DNA of 64,000 nucleotides, taken from the NCBI GenBank assembly GCA_036245805.1, contig BTRK01000006.1, positions 37,638,901 through 37,702,900 of the forward strand, in the 5' to 3' direction. The notes beneath the pieces are model-generated. The model made no database searches, was not told the DNA's origin, and saw nothing but the letters and a program-made list of their open reading frames with translations. Made by a program: the position numbers and the translations under genes. Origin of the DNA: Pristionchus mayeri (Eukaryota > Nematoda > Chromadorea > Rhabditida > Neodiplogasteridae). Below, in pieces: positions 11,423-23,958 of the stretch; positions within the stretch are counted from its first letter, which is position 1; every line of letters begins with the position of its first letter.

Positions 11423-14400
11423 ATGAATTCTCTTCTCACATGCTCAATAGACGACCATCTGCAATCGAATTCGTGGAATTGCGGCGACTTGAGTCCATCT
11501 CAATTGAGTGATGACGATGAGTTCGATTCCTTCCCCACTTCTTACCCTTCCTTCACGGAATCACCTGCAGATTCCGCCAGAGATACCAGGTTGGTCGAAT
11601 ATTTCCGTTACTATAACTACTGCATCAACGACTATCCAGTTATTGTGTCACCTATTCCATTTCAGTTTCGAAGAGTCTTCGGGGAATCCATCAGATGTTG
11701 CAGATGAGAACGAGTTTCAGAAGCCAGTAAGTTCTTTCTGAATACCGTAGCATTGATTGATCTCACTCTGTGATCCTCTGATTCCGGTCCTGATCTCCCA
11801 GGACTGAGCTACTCCTTCTTACTCTCCCCTCATTATCACACCGTTGAGTCGATTAGTGAGAAAGGGTCACGAACGGGTTTTTGTGTGTATGTGTTCGCTC
11901 GAGAGGAGAGAGAGAGGGACAGGAGTGGACAGAGTGGAGTAGATAGATAAAAAGAAGATGAACGAGAGATCACCGGGAACAGGTCTCGTGAGTGAGAGTG
12001 GACATGGGTCAAGCATCAACATTCGATTTCAGAGTACCGTCGAAGACTCATTCGCATTCGCCCATCAGACAACAACAACAACACCAGGTACCTTGCTAAC
12101 CATTCCTCCTTTCGCAACTCCGAGATGAGATCAGCGCACTCTCACTTTCGTTTGCTGAAGAACACTGTTTCTCCGCAAAGAGAAAAAAATGGTTTGACCC
12201 CCTAAGCCACCTTCCTCAGGAGTGACGAATTCCTTCGTCTTCAATCCCGAGTACCCTCGCAATGAGTCCCTTTCACAGAGTGAGTCAGGCTTATCATTGG
12301 GGGCTATTGCTGCTGACATTTGGGAGGAGGCCGTGGTGCCAGTGTGTAGATGGAGCCCCTTTCAGACGATGAATCCCGTCTGGAGATGGAGCAGAAGAGG
12401 GAGGTGTGGGAGTTGATACAGAGGCAGAACATGCAGGACTACACCACAGTCTGCGCCAGTCTCCATCTACCACTCAGTGAGTGACCACTACCGTTACTAA
12501 TTCGGACGGTCACACTTGTTATACATGTGGAGAGAGACTAAAATGGAGAGATTTTGATGTCGAATCTCGGACTCTATTCATCTCAATATTCCATGTAATA
12601 CAAGGGAAAGGGATACTTCTGTGTTTTATACTACACAATCTTACACTACACATACTGCGCCTCTTCCATACCCTGATCTCTTTAGAATATAAATACAGTA
12701 CATATATGCAGTCTATCATACTTCTGGTTTACTGAACTGAGTGATCAGTGACCATTCGGTAGCCTTCTCATGTGATATTCCTTTTCTCCTGGGGTGCAAA
12801 CATGGTCAATCTGAAGTACTCTCATACGGCAGTTAGTCCTCCTTCCCTCGGGGACCCTGAGTGGAGCACACAAAAAATAGGGCGACACTCGGCTGTTCCC
12901 TTTGTGGAATGTGTTAATCCAACCTACATCGGGCTCAATAGCAGGGGATGAATCAGCTGAGGAAAGAAGGAAACACTCGGGACAGGAAGGAAAGTAAAGC
13001 AGTTGCTACTGAAGTAGGAGTACAATTGAGGGTTATTGTGCGAAATAACACAAATTTCTAATCGAATTTCCTAACATTTTCAAAGAAATTTATCAATTAT
13101 TCTGCAGATATTGCTTCATGGAGTTCCGAGCAATCCGCCCGATGGTTGCTGCACCGTGTGGAGCAACGCCAGCTGCCACCGCCCTCTTCCCTGTGCATCT
13201 CAGGTAATGTGCTGCTACTTATGCCCTCTAGTATTTTGATTCTCACAGCATAGAAAGTAAAATTGCAAGAACGGCCTCTCCTGACAATACCCCCTATTTT
13301 TGTGCCAATTTGTGCCGAACATGTATGATTCTATCAATCAATAGTCGACAATTGAGACTAATTGATACATTTTCAGGCGATACTCTCACGAAGATGACGT
13401 TAGCCGACTTTGATCTGATCCTACCCATGGGTGGGAATCTCATCCACGAGGACGTCCAATTGTGGAAGGCAGGTGGGTAAACTCCGTGATTTCCTTGGTA
13501 GTAAACAACATGAAATTTTTTTATATCTATTCACACATATTCACAATAGGAGTGCATTAGTGCAAGGCAGGGTGGCCCTGGGCACAAAAAATTGTAGCGC
13601 TAGAATCTCTGGCCTTTTCTCGCTAGTCATTAGCACGCGCGCCAATGGGCGGTAAGCGTTGCCGCAAAAGGGAAGGGCGGGAGTGAGTCGGATCGGCCTT
13701 TACTCCTATTCAGCTTCACTTACAAATATCGTACAGTGACCAAGAGGGAGAGTGGGGAGAGAGAGAGAGAGTTCTCAGTGCCTACTCAGAGAGACGAGAG
13801 AAGCAGTATGAGTGATAAGTGATGAGTAAAGTAGAATAAAGGGGGAGGACGTCCCTCTCACTTCTTCCCCTTTCCTCTCTTTGTGTCGTCGTCTCGCCCA
13901 TGTCCGAGATTGCTTTCGACAATGCTTTCGGTAGTTTTCCTTACCCATTTCCAATCAATAAAACAGTATTTTCGTATTGAAATCGATCATTTTGCAGCCT
14001 TTGACACGTATTCCACGTCGCACGGCCAGCCAATGCAGAGTGGATGTCTCACAGCCGCCGACAACGGCATGATCATCAAGCAGGAATGGGTGAGTGACTA
14101 CCGTAACCATGCCTGATCAATACCGTACCCATTCCAGAACGACATCAACAACTACTGTAGCCATCAAAGAATGGGCGGGGACCAGCACCAGCAGATGATG
14201 TACAATCAACAGATGCACGGCTACTACCAACAACACCAGCAACACCATCAGAACGGTTAGAATCCATTCTTGAAGAGCGTTTTTGAACAAAACAACTGTT
14301 TGAACTATGGCTGAAGCCACGTAATAGAACGCTGATTGTATATCTCTTCTTGTCCGAGACAGCATTCTCGAGCTTGGGTAGAAAAGGGAAGAAAAGCTCT

Positions 14401-15203
14401 TTAAAAATTTCATTCACCATTTTCAGCGGCAGTCCAGCATGTGATGGTACAGCAGCAGCAGATGATGGCTGCAGGCCCTCCCCAACCACTGCCCCAACCA
14501 CCACAGTTCTTCAACAACTTCGCCGTCGCGAACAACGTGCCCACAGATTCGGAATCAGACGGAGACGAGAGTGAGAAATTATCATATTTTTAAGCGGAGG
14601 GATGACGATAAGATTTCACTGTTGAAATTTCGCATTGATAAACATTAAATTCTGCCTGAATATCCATTTTGTCATAACTACCGAAAGGTTTTTTTGGAAC
14701 AGCTAAAAATGCCTTTTTCAGTGGAAGACGACGACGCCGCCTCTGTCTTGGCAGCTCCCCCGTCCTACATGCCCGATATGATGCAGTCCCTTCCACGACA
14801 GCCCTACCACCGAACAGGAGGGAATGTCCATCTGTGGATATTCATCCGAGAACTGCTGGAGTGCCCCGATCACTACGGAGGATGTGTACGATGGGTGGAT
14901 AGGAATGCCGGTGAGCATAGAGACCATCTATTTTCTATTTTATTTTTAAAAATAGATGTTTTAAATTTATTTTGTTTAAGAAAAAAATTTAAAAATAGAA
15001 CAAAATTATTTATTCAAGGTACGTTCAAAATCGAGAACTCGCAACACCTCGCTCAGTACTGGGGCATTCGCAAGAATCGATCAGCGATGAACTACGATAA
15101 GCTCTCCCGCTCACTGAGGCAATACTACAAGAAGGGAATCATCCAGAAGCCAGAGAAGAAGCAGAGACTCGTCTATCGATTCCTCCCGCCCTACAATCTA
15201 TGA
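11423..15203 (+). CDS. ets-4: ETS-family transcription factor with Pointed (SAM_PNT) domain, SPDEF/ETS-4-like
   Basis: This is a sequence-specific DNA-binding regulator acting in the nucleus. Exons placed by eye start at 11423 (first ATG of an acidic N-terminus), then 11666-11729, about 12033-12095, 12220-12279, 12365-12479, 13109-13202, 13378-13472, 14000-14090, 14138-14257, 14428-14570, 14722-14910 and 15020-15203; phases agree throughout. The Pointed domain spans two exons (VCASLHLPLNIASWSSEQSA and LADFDLILPMGGNLIHEDVQ). A Gln/His-rich linker follows. The C-terminal ETS domain starts VHLWIFIRELLECP and has recognition helix GIRKNRSAMNYDKLSRSLRQ, ending YRFLPPYNL just before the stop. From memory, the recognition-helix segment and the KKGII block resemble SPDEF more than other ETS subfamilies; C. 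elegans ETS-4 is the SPDEF relative. The start codon is the least certain part. Confidence 0.9.
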
Positions 15204-16005
15204 GTGAACCCCCGTTGAGATTACGTTATAGTTACATGATTAATTTATGAGTTCATAGTAGATCACGATAATCCCCTGATCATAGTCCGTTGAAGCATTC
15301 CATCCGAATCTAATCAAGCAACCGTTGATCTTAAGTTCGAAACTTTAGCCGAAACTGCCCCAGTCCTTGAATGCAAATGCTTTAGACTTCCCCCACCCGA
15401 CGACACTCACTCTTTCATTGGCAATCCGTTGATATATCTGGAATATTCTCTCTGTCGTGCAATGATCACTTTTGAGGTCTCGTTCTCTTCCCTGTCTTCC
15501 CTGATTGTGACCTGGTCTAGCTAGGAGCTTCTCTTTGTTCTGTCTGTTTATCACCATGAAAACCATGATAAAGTGCAATTATGCGTTGTTCAATAGCTGC
15601 GTCCGCAATTTATTGCTTTTGAACAATTATAGCAGAGAAACACGAGGATGTGAAAACGGCAACGGCAAGGAATGCAATGCGCACTGAAATACACAGAAGT
15701 GATAGAGATGTATCTGCGTCTGCTCAAACAGACGTAGTCGAAAGCACATGACCGCCTAGAACATGAATCCATCCCACTACATGCAGGACTGATATTGAGA
15801 CGTTTGAACACACCGAGTAAATTCAAAGTCCTGGAAGAAGTGCAAAAAATGAAGCTCTGAGTATTCCCAAATACAGAAAGAAACAGTTGGAATAAGCCTT
15901 TGTAAGGTTCTTGCGAAAATATGACTTCTAGTCTCTGCTATTTGTTCAGCTTCGAATCGGGCAAAACGTTCGTCCCATCCGACATGGCAAACATGACTGT
16001 TGCGG
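15204..16005. other. Intergenic region upstream of astacin gene
   Basis: This 0.8-kb spacer has no convincing coding exon. It contains the promoter of the astacin gene, with its TATA box at the right edge. Confidence 0.5.
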
Positions 16006-16012
16006 TATAAAA
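16006..16012 (+). promoter_or_regulatory. TATA box of astacin gene
   Basis: TATAAAA within GGTATAAAAGG is a near-ideal TATA box, 123 bp upstream of the ATG. A short non-coding exon ending at a GTGAGT donor (about 16062) and an acceptor TTACAG directly before the coding start fit a 5' UTR intron. Confidence 0.7.
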
Positions 16013-16128
16013 GGCGACAGTCTCCATCCATCAGCACTTCAGCGGTCGCACCCACCGCAAACAAGTGAGTTCCTTCTACTGAGCCTCCACTTCACCTTTG
16101 CCCCCTTCTCTCACTAATCAATTACAGT

Positions 16129-19100
16129 ATGCGTTCCCTCGCCCTCCTCCCTCTCCTCTTCTCTCTCGTCCTCGCTGCAGTCCTTCATCACACCAAATTC
16201 GAGAAGGAAATCGAGAAGCAGATCGATGTCGACGAGTACAAGAAGGACATGAAGGTACCGTGTCCTCACCATCATCACGACGCCATCGTCTTTAGATTTT
16301 GGACGCCCATCTTGCTGTCGAGACCGATGCGGAGCACGAAGAACTACAGCAGCTTCTCGCTGTGAGAATATTGAATATATTAATGCTGTTCCTATCTTTC
16401 ATTGAAGTGATCTGAATCAAAACCTACTCTAATACAAATGACCATTGCTTAGGCAGTCGAACCCGTCCCCGAGAAGGAGGCTAAGTCTGAGAAGGATGAC
16501 GAAGCAGTGAATGCAGAAAACAACGCCGACCTCTTCGAGGGAGACATCGTCCTCACCAAGTACTGTAGAGCATACTTTAGTTTAAAGGAGGTGTAAAGGC
16601 AACCGCGCGCCCGGTTGAAATATGTTTCAATTAGAGGAGAACTCTCTTCCAGTAGAGTGCTGTCTCGCTCGTTGCCTGAGCTTTCCCTGATTTGGCTCCC
16701 CGCCAACTACCGATAGCTCTGTTCGTAATGGAGATATCAACGTGAAAATTTCGGAACTTCTTATCGCTGGGGAGATCTAGGCCATGCATATGAAAGCTTC
16801 ACAAGTTTAATTTTGCCTTTGGTACTCCTTTAAATCGATCTCTTTCAAAAATAGCATACCATTTCAGTGAGCAACTCTCGTACGTGATGGCCAACGAGAC
16901 GGAGCGTGCCAAGCGTCAGGCGTCGATGAACACTGAGATCTGGGGAACCACGCCCATTCCTTTCTCGTTCGCAGCGGGAGTCAGTGAGTGACTGATTGCA
17001 GAATTCGATACTTACTGTTAGCATGTATTCACTAAAGTAGTTTGCATGTTGATAAACTCAAGAACTTCATCATATCTGCAACTCTCATTTACCGTAACCT
17101 CAGAATGACGTCATCAGGTGAGCAGATGAAGGGCATCGTCCGTGCTGCGACTGCCTTCTGGACTGCGAACACTTGCGTGAACTTCCAGGAGAACGGAACT
17201 GGAGAGAATAAGTGAGGTTATAAGAGAGACTTTCTGAGAAAACTGAGCAATTCCACCTATAGGCCGTACAGCGAAAAATAAAGTTCCGATTTTAAGATCT
17301 CTCTAAGGGTAACTTTTCACGTATAGTTCGAAAATCGACCTTAGAAAGCCGTATCTCTGACTTCTGATTCCCGATGACACGCCTCAACGGTGAAGTCGGT
17401 TTTTGTATTTCTTGAACGGCTTATCCAAACCCCATACATATATAGTAATTCTGAAAGATCTCAACGAGATAAGCATTTTTATTGTTGCGCGTGAATGGCT
17501 AGCTCATCTGTGGAAAAAGTTACGACCATTTTTAAATCTAAAAGTAATTGAAATTTCCGTCATGAAAAATTTTTCGGGGAATGGTAAAAAATAAACGTTT
17601 TCCAAAGATTCCTCATGCAAAACTACCCCTAGAAATGTTGCTTTCATCTCAAAAAGTGTGCTTGCATGAGTAGTTGCATGAGTAGTTCGCCGAATGGTCG
17701 GAGCCTCATTTTCGCCAATATTTCGAATCGGCTGTCTTCAAAAGTAGAGTTCCATATTTATTCCCAATGATGAAATACTTCACAAATGAATTATTTGGAA
17801 TGTATTAGACACATAAATACGTCATAAAGACTGATTCTAATTAATAATGGTGGTCCGGTAGCAGCATTTTTCGCCAAATTTTTGTATAATACTAATCCGG
17901 TGTGGTTTTTGCAACAATATATCAGTAAGAAATGATTGGTCCGTTGAAAGTTTGCATATGTAGGTCAATTATGATCTAATAAAGATGATTAAGTTATTTG
18001 GGAACCAGTATTACACTTTGCAAATTTGCAAAAGTCCGATATTTGCATTTTTCGTGCTTCTGTCAAAAGAATCATCGATGATAGCAGCCTCAAACATAAT
18101 TTTGAAGACCTATAATGTGAAAATTCAAATTCTACGAGTGAAAATACATTCTGGTATATCGATTTCAGATGTTTCCGGAATTTCGACCTTTTTCACCCTT
18201 TCCCTTTCCTTTCTATTTCTTTTCCTTTCCCTTTCTATTTTCCATGGGGCAAAAATGTGAAAAATATTTTTCCCCAAAATTCACGAAATATGTATATATT
18301 CTGAAGTATTTTCACTCGTAGAATCTGAATTTTCACATTATAGGTCTTTAAAATTATGTTTGAGGCTGCTATCATCGATGATTCTTTTGACAGGAGCACG
18401 AAAAATGCAAATATCGGACTTTTGCAAATTTGCAAAGTGAAATAATGGTTCCCAAATAACTTAATCATCTTTATTAGATCATAATTGACCTACATTTGCA
18501 AACTTTCAACGGACCAATCATTTCTTACTGATATATTGTTGCAAAAACCACACCGGATTAGTATTATACAAAAATTTGTCGAAAAATGCTGCTACCGGAC
18601 CACCATTATTAATTAGAATCTGTCTTTATGACGTATTTATGTGTCTAATACATTCCAAATAATTCATTTGTGAAGTATTTCACCATTGGGAATAAATATG
18701 GAACTCTCTTTGAAGACAGCCGATTCGAAATATTATCGAAAATGCAGCTCCGACTATTCGGCGAACTATAACTACTCATGCAAGCACACTTTTGGGATGA
18801 AAGCAACATTTCTAGGGATAGTGTTGCATGAGGAATCTTTTGAAAACGTTTATTTTTTACCATTCCACGAAAAAATTTTCATGACGGAAATTTCAATTAT
18901 TTTTATGATTTAAAAATGGTCGTAACTTTTTCCACAGATGAGCTAGCCATTCACTCGCAACAATAAAAATGCTTATCTCGTTGAGATCTTTCAGAATTAC
19001 TATATACGTATGGGGTTTGGATAAGCCGTTCAAGAAATACAAAAACCGACCTCACCGTTGAGGCGTGTCATCGGGAATCAGAAGTCAGAGATACGGCTTT

Positions 19101-20705
19101 CTAAGGTCGATTTTCGAACTCTACGTGAAAAGTTACCCCTAGAGAGATCTTAAAATCGCAACTTTATTTTTCGCTGTACGGCCTATGGTAAATCCTCTCA
19201 GATAGTCTCTCATAAGGGCTGCTTCAATGCCTTCATTCTTCGAGGATCCTGGTCGTCAACAAGGGCGGTTGCTACTCATCAGTTGGCAGAGTCGGCAGAA
19301 CGCAGGAACTCTCCCTCCAGAACGAAGGATGCAACTCGGTACGACTAAGAAATGCGGGCAACTTGATCTTTGATCCCTGCAGATCTCGACTGCTACTCAC
19401 GAGCTGGAGCACGCTCTGGGAGTCTATCACGAACAATCGCGTGCGGACAGAGACTCGTACGTCCACGTCAACAAGGACAACATCCCCGTGTGTTTTGAAT
19501 ACCTTTTTTTCGATGGAACGATGCAAAAACATTAGCCATCGTGATTTTGCAGACCCAGAACCAGCACAACTTCGACTCGTACCCGACCTCGTCCTCCATG
19601 CAGCTTCCCTATGACTTTGGCAGTAACATGCACTACACCTCCGACAGGTTCATCAATCACCAACTGATTTCATTCAAGTTAATACAGTCACCATTTTCCA
19701 GTTTCGCCAAGGACTACCGTATCCCCACACTGATCGCCGTGGGAGCCTACGCGGAGTACCAGAACTCGATGCGCGGCCACATGCCCTCCTTCCTGGACGT
19801 CCTCAAAGTGAACAAGTACTACAAGTGCGATCGTGAGTCGGCCTTTTCAACTTATTTTGAACTCTAAGCCCTCATTTCTTTTTGACTGCAGAGAAGTGCG
19901 CGAACAAGGCGAATCCTTGCAAGAACGGAGGATATCTGGACGTGCGCACCTGCTCAAAGTGCATCTGCCCCGAGGGACTCGGAGGAGCAGACTGCACCGG
20001 AAATGTCAGTGCTTTCAGTCCCAATCAATGGGTTCTAATTTTTCTTAAATTTCCAGCCGAATGGCTGCGTCGTCGAACTGAACGCCTCTACCTCCTACAC
20101 GAAGAGAACCATCGAGGAAGGCCCGAGATCTTCTTACCGAGAGCATCGCTCTTTCAGATGGGCAAGTACGGTGCGCCCGCTCGGCTCCAGTACGAAAACT
20201 GCGCATACGTCGTTAAGGTGAATGCATCTACATAATATTTAATATCATCTGCAGCGGCTACTTCTATGTAAACGATAATCGAACCATGATTTGCTCTCGT
20301 CAGTTATGCAAAATTTCATATTATCAGGCTCCGGCAGGCAGAAGAGTGGAGGTGCTCATCGACGGCATCTGGACGGGCGTCGGTAGTGGATGCAGAATGG
20401 GAGGAATCGAATTGAAGACGAAGACAAATATGCTCATGAGAGGACTCAGGTGAGCAAGAAGAATCTCTCACTACATGATGTTAATTAGAAAGCATGCAAT
20501 GTGAGAGAGTTTGTCCAATTACTCATCTCATGTCTACGCTCTAGATTCTGCGAGAAGCCTACCAAGAACTCGATCTGGTCTGACTCGAACAAGCTGCCGA
20601 TCCTGGTATGGAACAACGAGGGCTCCCTCCGCGCCGACATACAGTATAGATACGGTAGGATCGAGAAATCGATAACGCACCCTAATTCCCTTTCTTTCAG
20701 CCTAA
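16129..20705 (+). CDS. Nematode astacin metalloprotease (NAS) with EGF-like and CUB parts
   Basis: This is a secreted zinc endopeptidase of the astacin family (M12A). Exon 1 (16129-16254) gives a signal peptide ([13 protein letters not shown]). The propeptide ends at a dibasic, furin-like site (RAKR). The catalytic domain shows CYSSVGR, the zinc motif [12 protein letters not shown] (HExxHxxGxxHE, near 19400-19440) and the Met-turn SNMHY (about 19625). The EGF-like part at 19893-20003 (CKNGG ... [12 protein letters not shown]) and a CUB-like part ([18 protein letters not shown]) complete it; the stop is at 20703-20705. The intron between about 17214 and 19244 is almost entirely a 1,988-bp palindromic transposon. 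Within the CUB region the frame that enters at 20057 and the one that leaves at 20217 differ, and I see no good intron between them. This is either a one-base frameshift near 20150, an assembly error or a non-standard intron. The order signal-pro-astacin-EGF-CUB matches nematode NAS proteins. Confidence 0.9.
17224..19211. mobile_element. Palindromic foldback transposon A (non-autonomous), 1,988 bp
   Basis: The element is one long inverted repeat: arm 17224-18180 pairs with arm 18255-19211 around a short polypyrimidine centre. Ends are GAGAGACTTTCTGAGA and, inverted, GAGAGACTATCTGAGA. It is flanked by ATAA at 17220-17223 and ATAA at 19212-19215, a 4-bp target duplication. Subterminal sequence (GCCGTACAGC, GGTAACTTTTCACGTA, TTCGAAAATCGACCTTAG) is shared with the elements at 39798-45740 and 57138-63578. 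It encodes no transposase; mirror-image open frames in the arms are by-products of the palindrome. It sits inside an astacin intron and leaves the exons intact. Confidence 0.92.
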
Positions 20706-21345
20706 AACGTGCTCTGCTCGCGGTCGAGATGCATTTTCAACGAATAAACTATTGCAACCACATATAGTACTCAGAATTTACAAATTTGCAAATTTTACAA
20801 AAGAAAAGACGTATTTTTCCCAGATGAAATAAGCTATTCTAACTGGTCTCCTATCTCACGTCTTTCTGGGAGAAACATGAAAGGTGCACATAAGAAACCA
20901 CTGGTGAATCAACTAGGATACTACTGAGCCGACTCTCCCAGTCGGATCCCGGAGATCCGGTCGGCGTGCTTGAAATCATGCATCTTCCTAAAAATCACCT
21001 TCTTCTTGATCAACTCAATCGTTCTGACTTCATTCTCTTCGATTTGAATAAGTCCCCAATCGAGTAAATAATGGCATCACGCATCACCCAATTTACGTGC
21101 GGCCCTATTTACATGAGCCGCGTTTGCATCGTAAAGCAACGCGAAAGCTCGTCATCTCAACCTCTTCGGTTATTGCTGACTGGTCTGCTCTCTTTTCCCA
21201 TTATTGTTTCACCTTTTCCCCTCCGATCTAATCATTTCCCTCCAATCGATAATCTCCCCCTTTCTCTCACTGCGCTATCTCGATCACTGCACTCTCTCGT
21301 CTCTCGCCCTCTCAATTCAATCTCATTTGCCTGCACTCTTCTGCC
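20706..21345. other. Intergenic region upstream of membrane-protein gene
   Basis: No coding exon is supported. The right half is pyrimidine-rich and carries a TATA box at its edge; it is likely the promoter region of the gene at 21477. Confidence 0.5.
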
Positions 21346-21352
21346 TATAAAA
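21346..21352 (+). promoter_or_regulatory. TATA box of multi-pass membrane protein gene
   Basis: TATAAAA in CCTATAAAAGCG lies 131 bp upstream of the ATG at 21477. A non-coding first exon with an acceptor CGCAG at about 21429 is possible. Confidence 0.6.
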
Positions 21353-21476
21353 GCGCTCGTGCTCGGCCTTTTCCTTCATTCTCACCTTTTTTTATTTCAC
21401 CTCTTCTCCTCCTCTCTTTGCTTCGCAGGTATCCTGACTCCGCCCCTTTTCCCTAAGCTCCGTCCCTTTTCCAGAA

Positions 21477-23036
21477 ATGGCTGACGCAGCTGCTCCCCCT
21501 CTCGCCGCCAACGTCGACACCGCCCGCACGCCGGTACGTGCCCCCTCCCCTACCGTAGCCTGTGCTGTCGCGGATCTGCCCCACCGAACCCACCTGACCA
21601 ACCGAATCCTACCGTATTCCAGGCTCGTGCTGCTGACCCCGTGGCCCTCAGCAATCAGTACAAGGGCGAGTTCACCGCCTACGGCGAGGGACTCAGGCTG
21701 CGCTCCTCCCAAGTCCAGGAGGTACGGTAGTAGATGATTTGCCCCACCGCACTCTACCGTAATCAAAACCCTCTTGCAGCTGGTGCAGCAGCAGATTGCC
21801 TCAACTGCATCGCAGGTGGAGTCGCTTAAGTCGACGATTCAAGATGTTGTACAGGATAAGAGTGACGTGCAGACGCCTCCATCGGCGGTGAGTGGGAGTG
21901 CGGTTCCGCTGGTGCCCCTGGTACCGTATCCCTACCACCCTACCGTAACCCGATGTACTGTATTGCAGGTGCTGCCTACGTTCCTCTGGACTACGGTGCT
22001 GACTCTGGGCGCCTCGATTGGTTTCTTCGTGGGAGCCAACATCCTCGGTGGCCTCGTCCATCTCTTCTTCGGAGGTTGGTTCATGGTTCCCTGGTACTCC
22101 GGTACCGGTTCTGGTATCTGTGCCGATCTACCGTAACCCCATTCCGTTTCAGGATTCTTCATCTCGCTGGCGGCGCTGGTCGCCCTGCCCCTCTACGCTT
22201 ACTACACGATCAAGGCTAAGCAGGTACGGCACTATATCGTGGCTCCGCTCCCTCATACCGTGCCTCGCCTACCGTATTTCAGGCCGTTGCTGGATCGGAC
22301 GCTGAGCTCAGGATGTTCCTGCTCGCGTACGCGCTCGGAAGTGGAGTTCTCCTCGGAGCTGGCTTCAACTCTACTTATTTCTAGTGAGTTTGCTGGCGCC
22401 CTTGGTACCACGCCTCGACCTGGTACCGTACCCAACCCTGTACCCGTTTCAGTTCCGAGCCTCTGGCCTTCCTTACCCCTCTGGTCGTCTCTCTGGTATT
22501 CGCGTACGGTGCTCCCGCCCTTGGATCCGCCCGTCCATCTCTTCTCGGTGCATCGGTCGGTGGAGCACTCGGACTGACTCTCGTCGCCGGACTCCTCACT
22601 GGTACGTGACTGGTTACGGTATCATGGTTGCCGTGATACCTTCTCTGGTTCCTGGTTCCGGCACCACAACTCTTGGTTCAGGCGCGCTCTCGGTCTCGTA
22701 CGTGATTCTGTCGCTGCTGTACGCCGGCGCCGCTTGCCTGACGCTCATGACCATCTTCAAGTTCGTCAAGAGCGACTCGGTAAGGAAATTTATCGACTAC
22801 CGTAACACTTACCCCCCACACTGAGTCTTGATCGGCTATTGAATTTATTGCAGGAGTCGACCCACCTGTACATGCTCGGCTACGTCGTCGCGTACTTCTA
22901 CATCAAGGTACTGTAGCATTCCTTTCGATACCGTAATCGATAATTACCGTACTATCTTCAGGCGCTGGCCTTCTTCGTAATGGGATCGTACGAGCCTTAC
23001 GGCGCGGAGGAGCAGCCTGCCGAGCCTAGAAAGTGA
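21477..23036 (+). CDS. Multi-pass membrane protein, possibly Bax inhibitor-1/TMBIM-like
   Basis: Ten small exons give a protein of about 300 residues: 21477-21533, 21624-21721, about 21780-21888, 21970-22072, 22154-22224, 22283-22383, 22452-22602, 22681-22780, 22855-22908 and 22963-23036. The hydrophilic N-terminus (MADAAAPPLAANVDTARTP, then a Gln-rich coiled stretch) precedes six or seven membrane segments, including TVLTLGASIGFFVGANILGG, LLAYALGSGVLLGAGF, LGASVGGALGLTLVAGLLTG and YVILSLLYAGAACLTLMTIF. The spacing of hydrophobic helices and the motifs RMFLLAYALGSGV and HLYMLGYVVAYFYIK recall the BI-1/TMBIM fold, but the match is by eye and could be wrong. Almost every intron carries a TACCGTA or TACGGTA motif. 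The gene is certain; the family is tentative. Confidence 0.85.
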
Positions 23037-23958
23037 AGCCTCCGACCCCTCTGAGCCCCCCGACCACACCCCTCCACTGCCCTCTACCGTATCAGAGTGA
23101 TACCGTACTCGTCAACTACTCGTCTGTACCTCCCTCACCCGAGCGATTAGAGTGTGTGTGAGAAGTGTAATAATGAGATAAAGATGGCTCGAGGATATTA
23201 TGTGTTGTGTGTTGAAATACATGGGATGGCAGGAAATGAAGGGTATGGAATGGCAGGTTCTCAGATCGGGCAAAGGTTTTCTTCTTTGGTCTTCGCCTAT
23301 CTTCAGCACTACGACTCGCTTTAGCGAGCATCAATCTTTAACAGGAACGATTAGTAACGATACAAGTGAGAACCAACCTGTCGCACTTTACTTCTTCCCA
23401 TCCATACCTTTTCCTCCTTGGTCTATTTGAGGGAGTGATGTATCCCTGCATCTGGCCATTCCTTGCGAGATCGATCGATGTCCTCTCTCTCTTCAATCTC
23501 TCATCCCTCCTGTCATCTTTTTTCTAATTATAATAAATACATTGTCTACTTGAAAATCACATTCTGTTGCGAATAGTATTATTTTACAAATTCTGCGCTT
23601 CGCAAGTAAGGCGCGTTAGTTTTAGAGAAGCAAAAACAAAAAAAATAATTCTGATTTCCAGTGATTTCATTTCTGTCGGTTGCCTACAGTAATCCATTTT
23701 TCTCGGTGTTACTGTAGCTGCATCTTTGATTTATTTTTCTTCTTCTTGATTATTCAATCGTTTTCCAATGGCGTTTTATCATTTTGCGCGGGAATAAATT
23801 CAAAACCACGCATTACGCATGAATTTTTCTATTTCGTTCGATCGAAAACGCCTAGGTGCCCTTTATTTTGCGAAATCCTGCCTCCCCTCCGTTTTATTTA
23901 AATGTAATATTCCCTGCATTGCATTGCCGTCTATTCTCAAATAATATCTTTGTTCCAG
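23037..23958. other. Intergenic region before MBT cluster
   Basis: This contains the 3' UTR of the membrane-protein gene (an AATAAA-like sequence lies near 23532) and the 5' region of the first MBT gene. No other exon is supported. Confidence 0.5.

Noticed and set aside
17985..18468. Two near-identical peptides read on opposite strands
   Set aside because: They are mirror products of the palindromic arms of element A, not genes.
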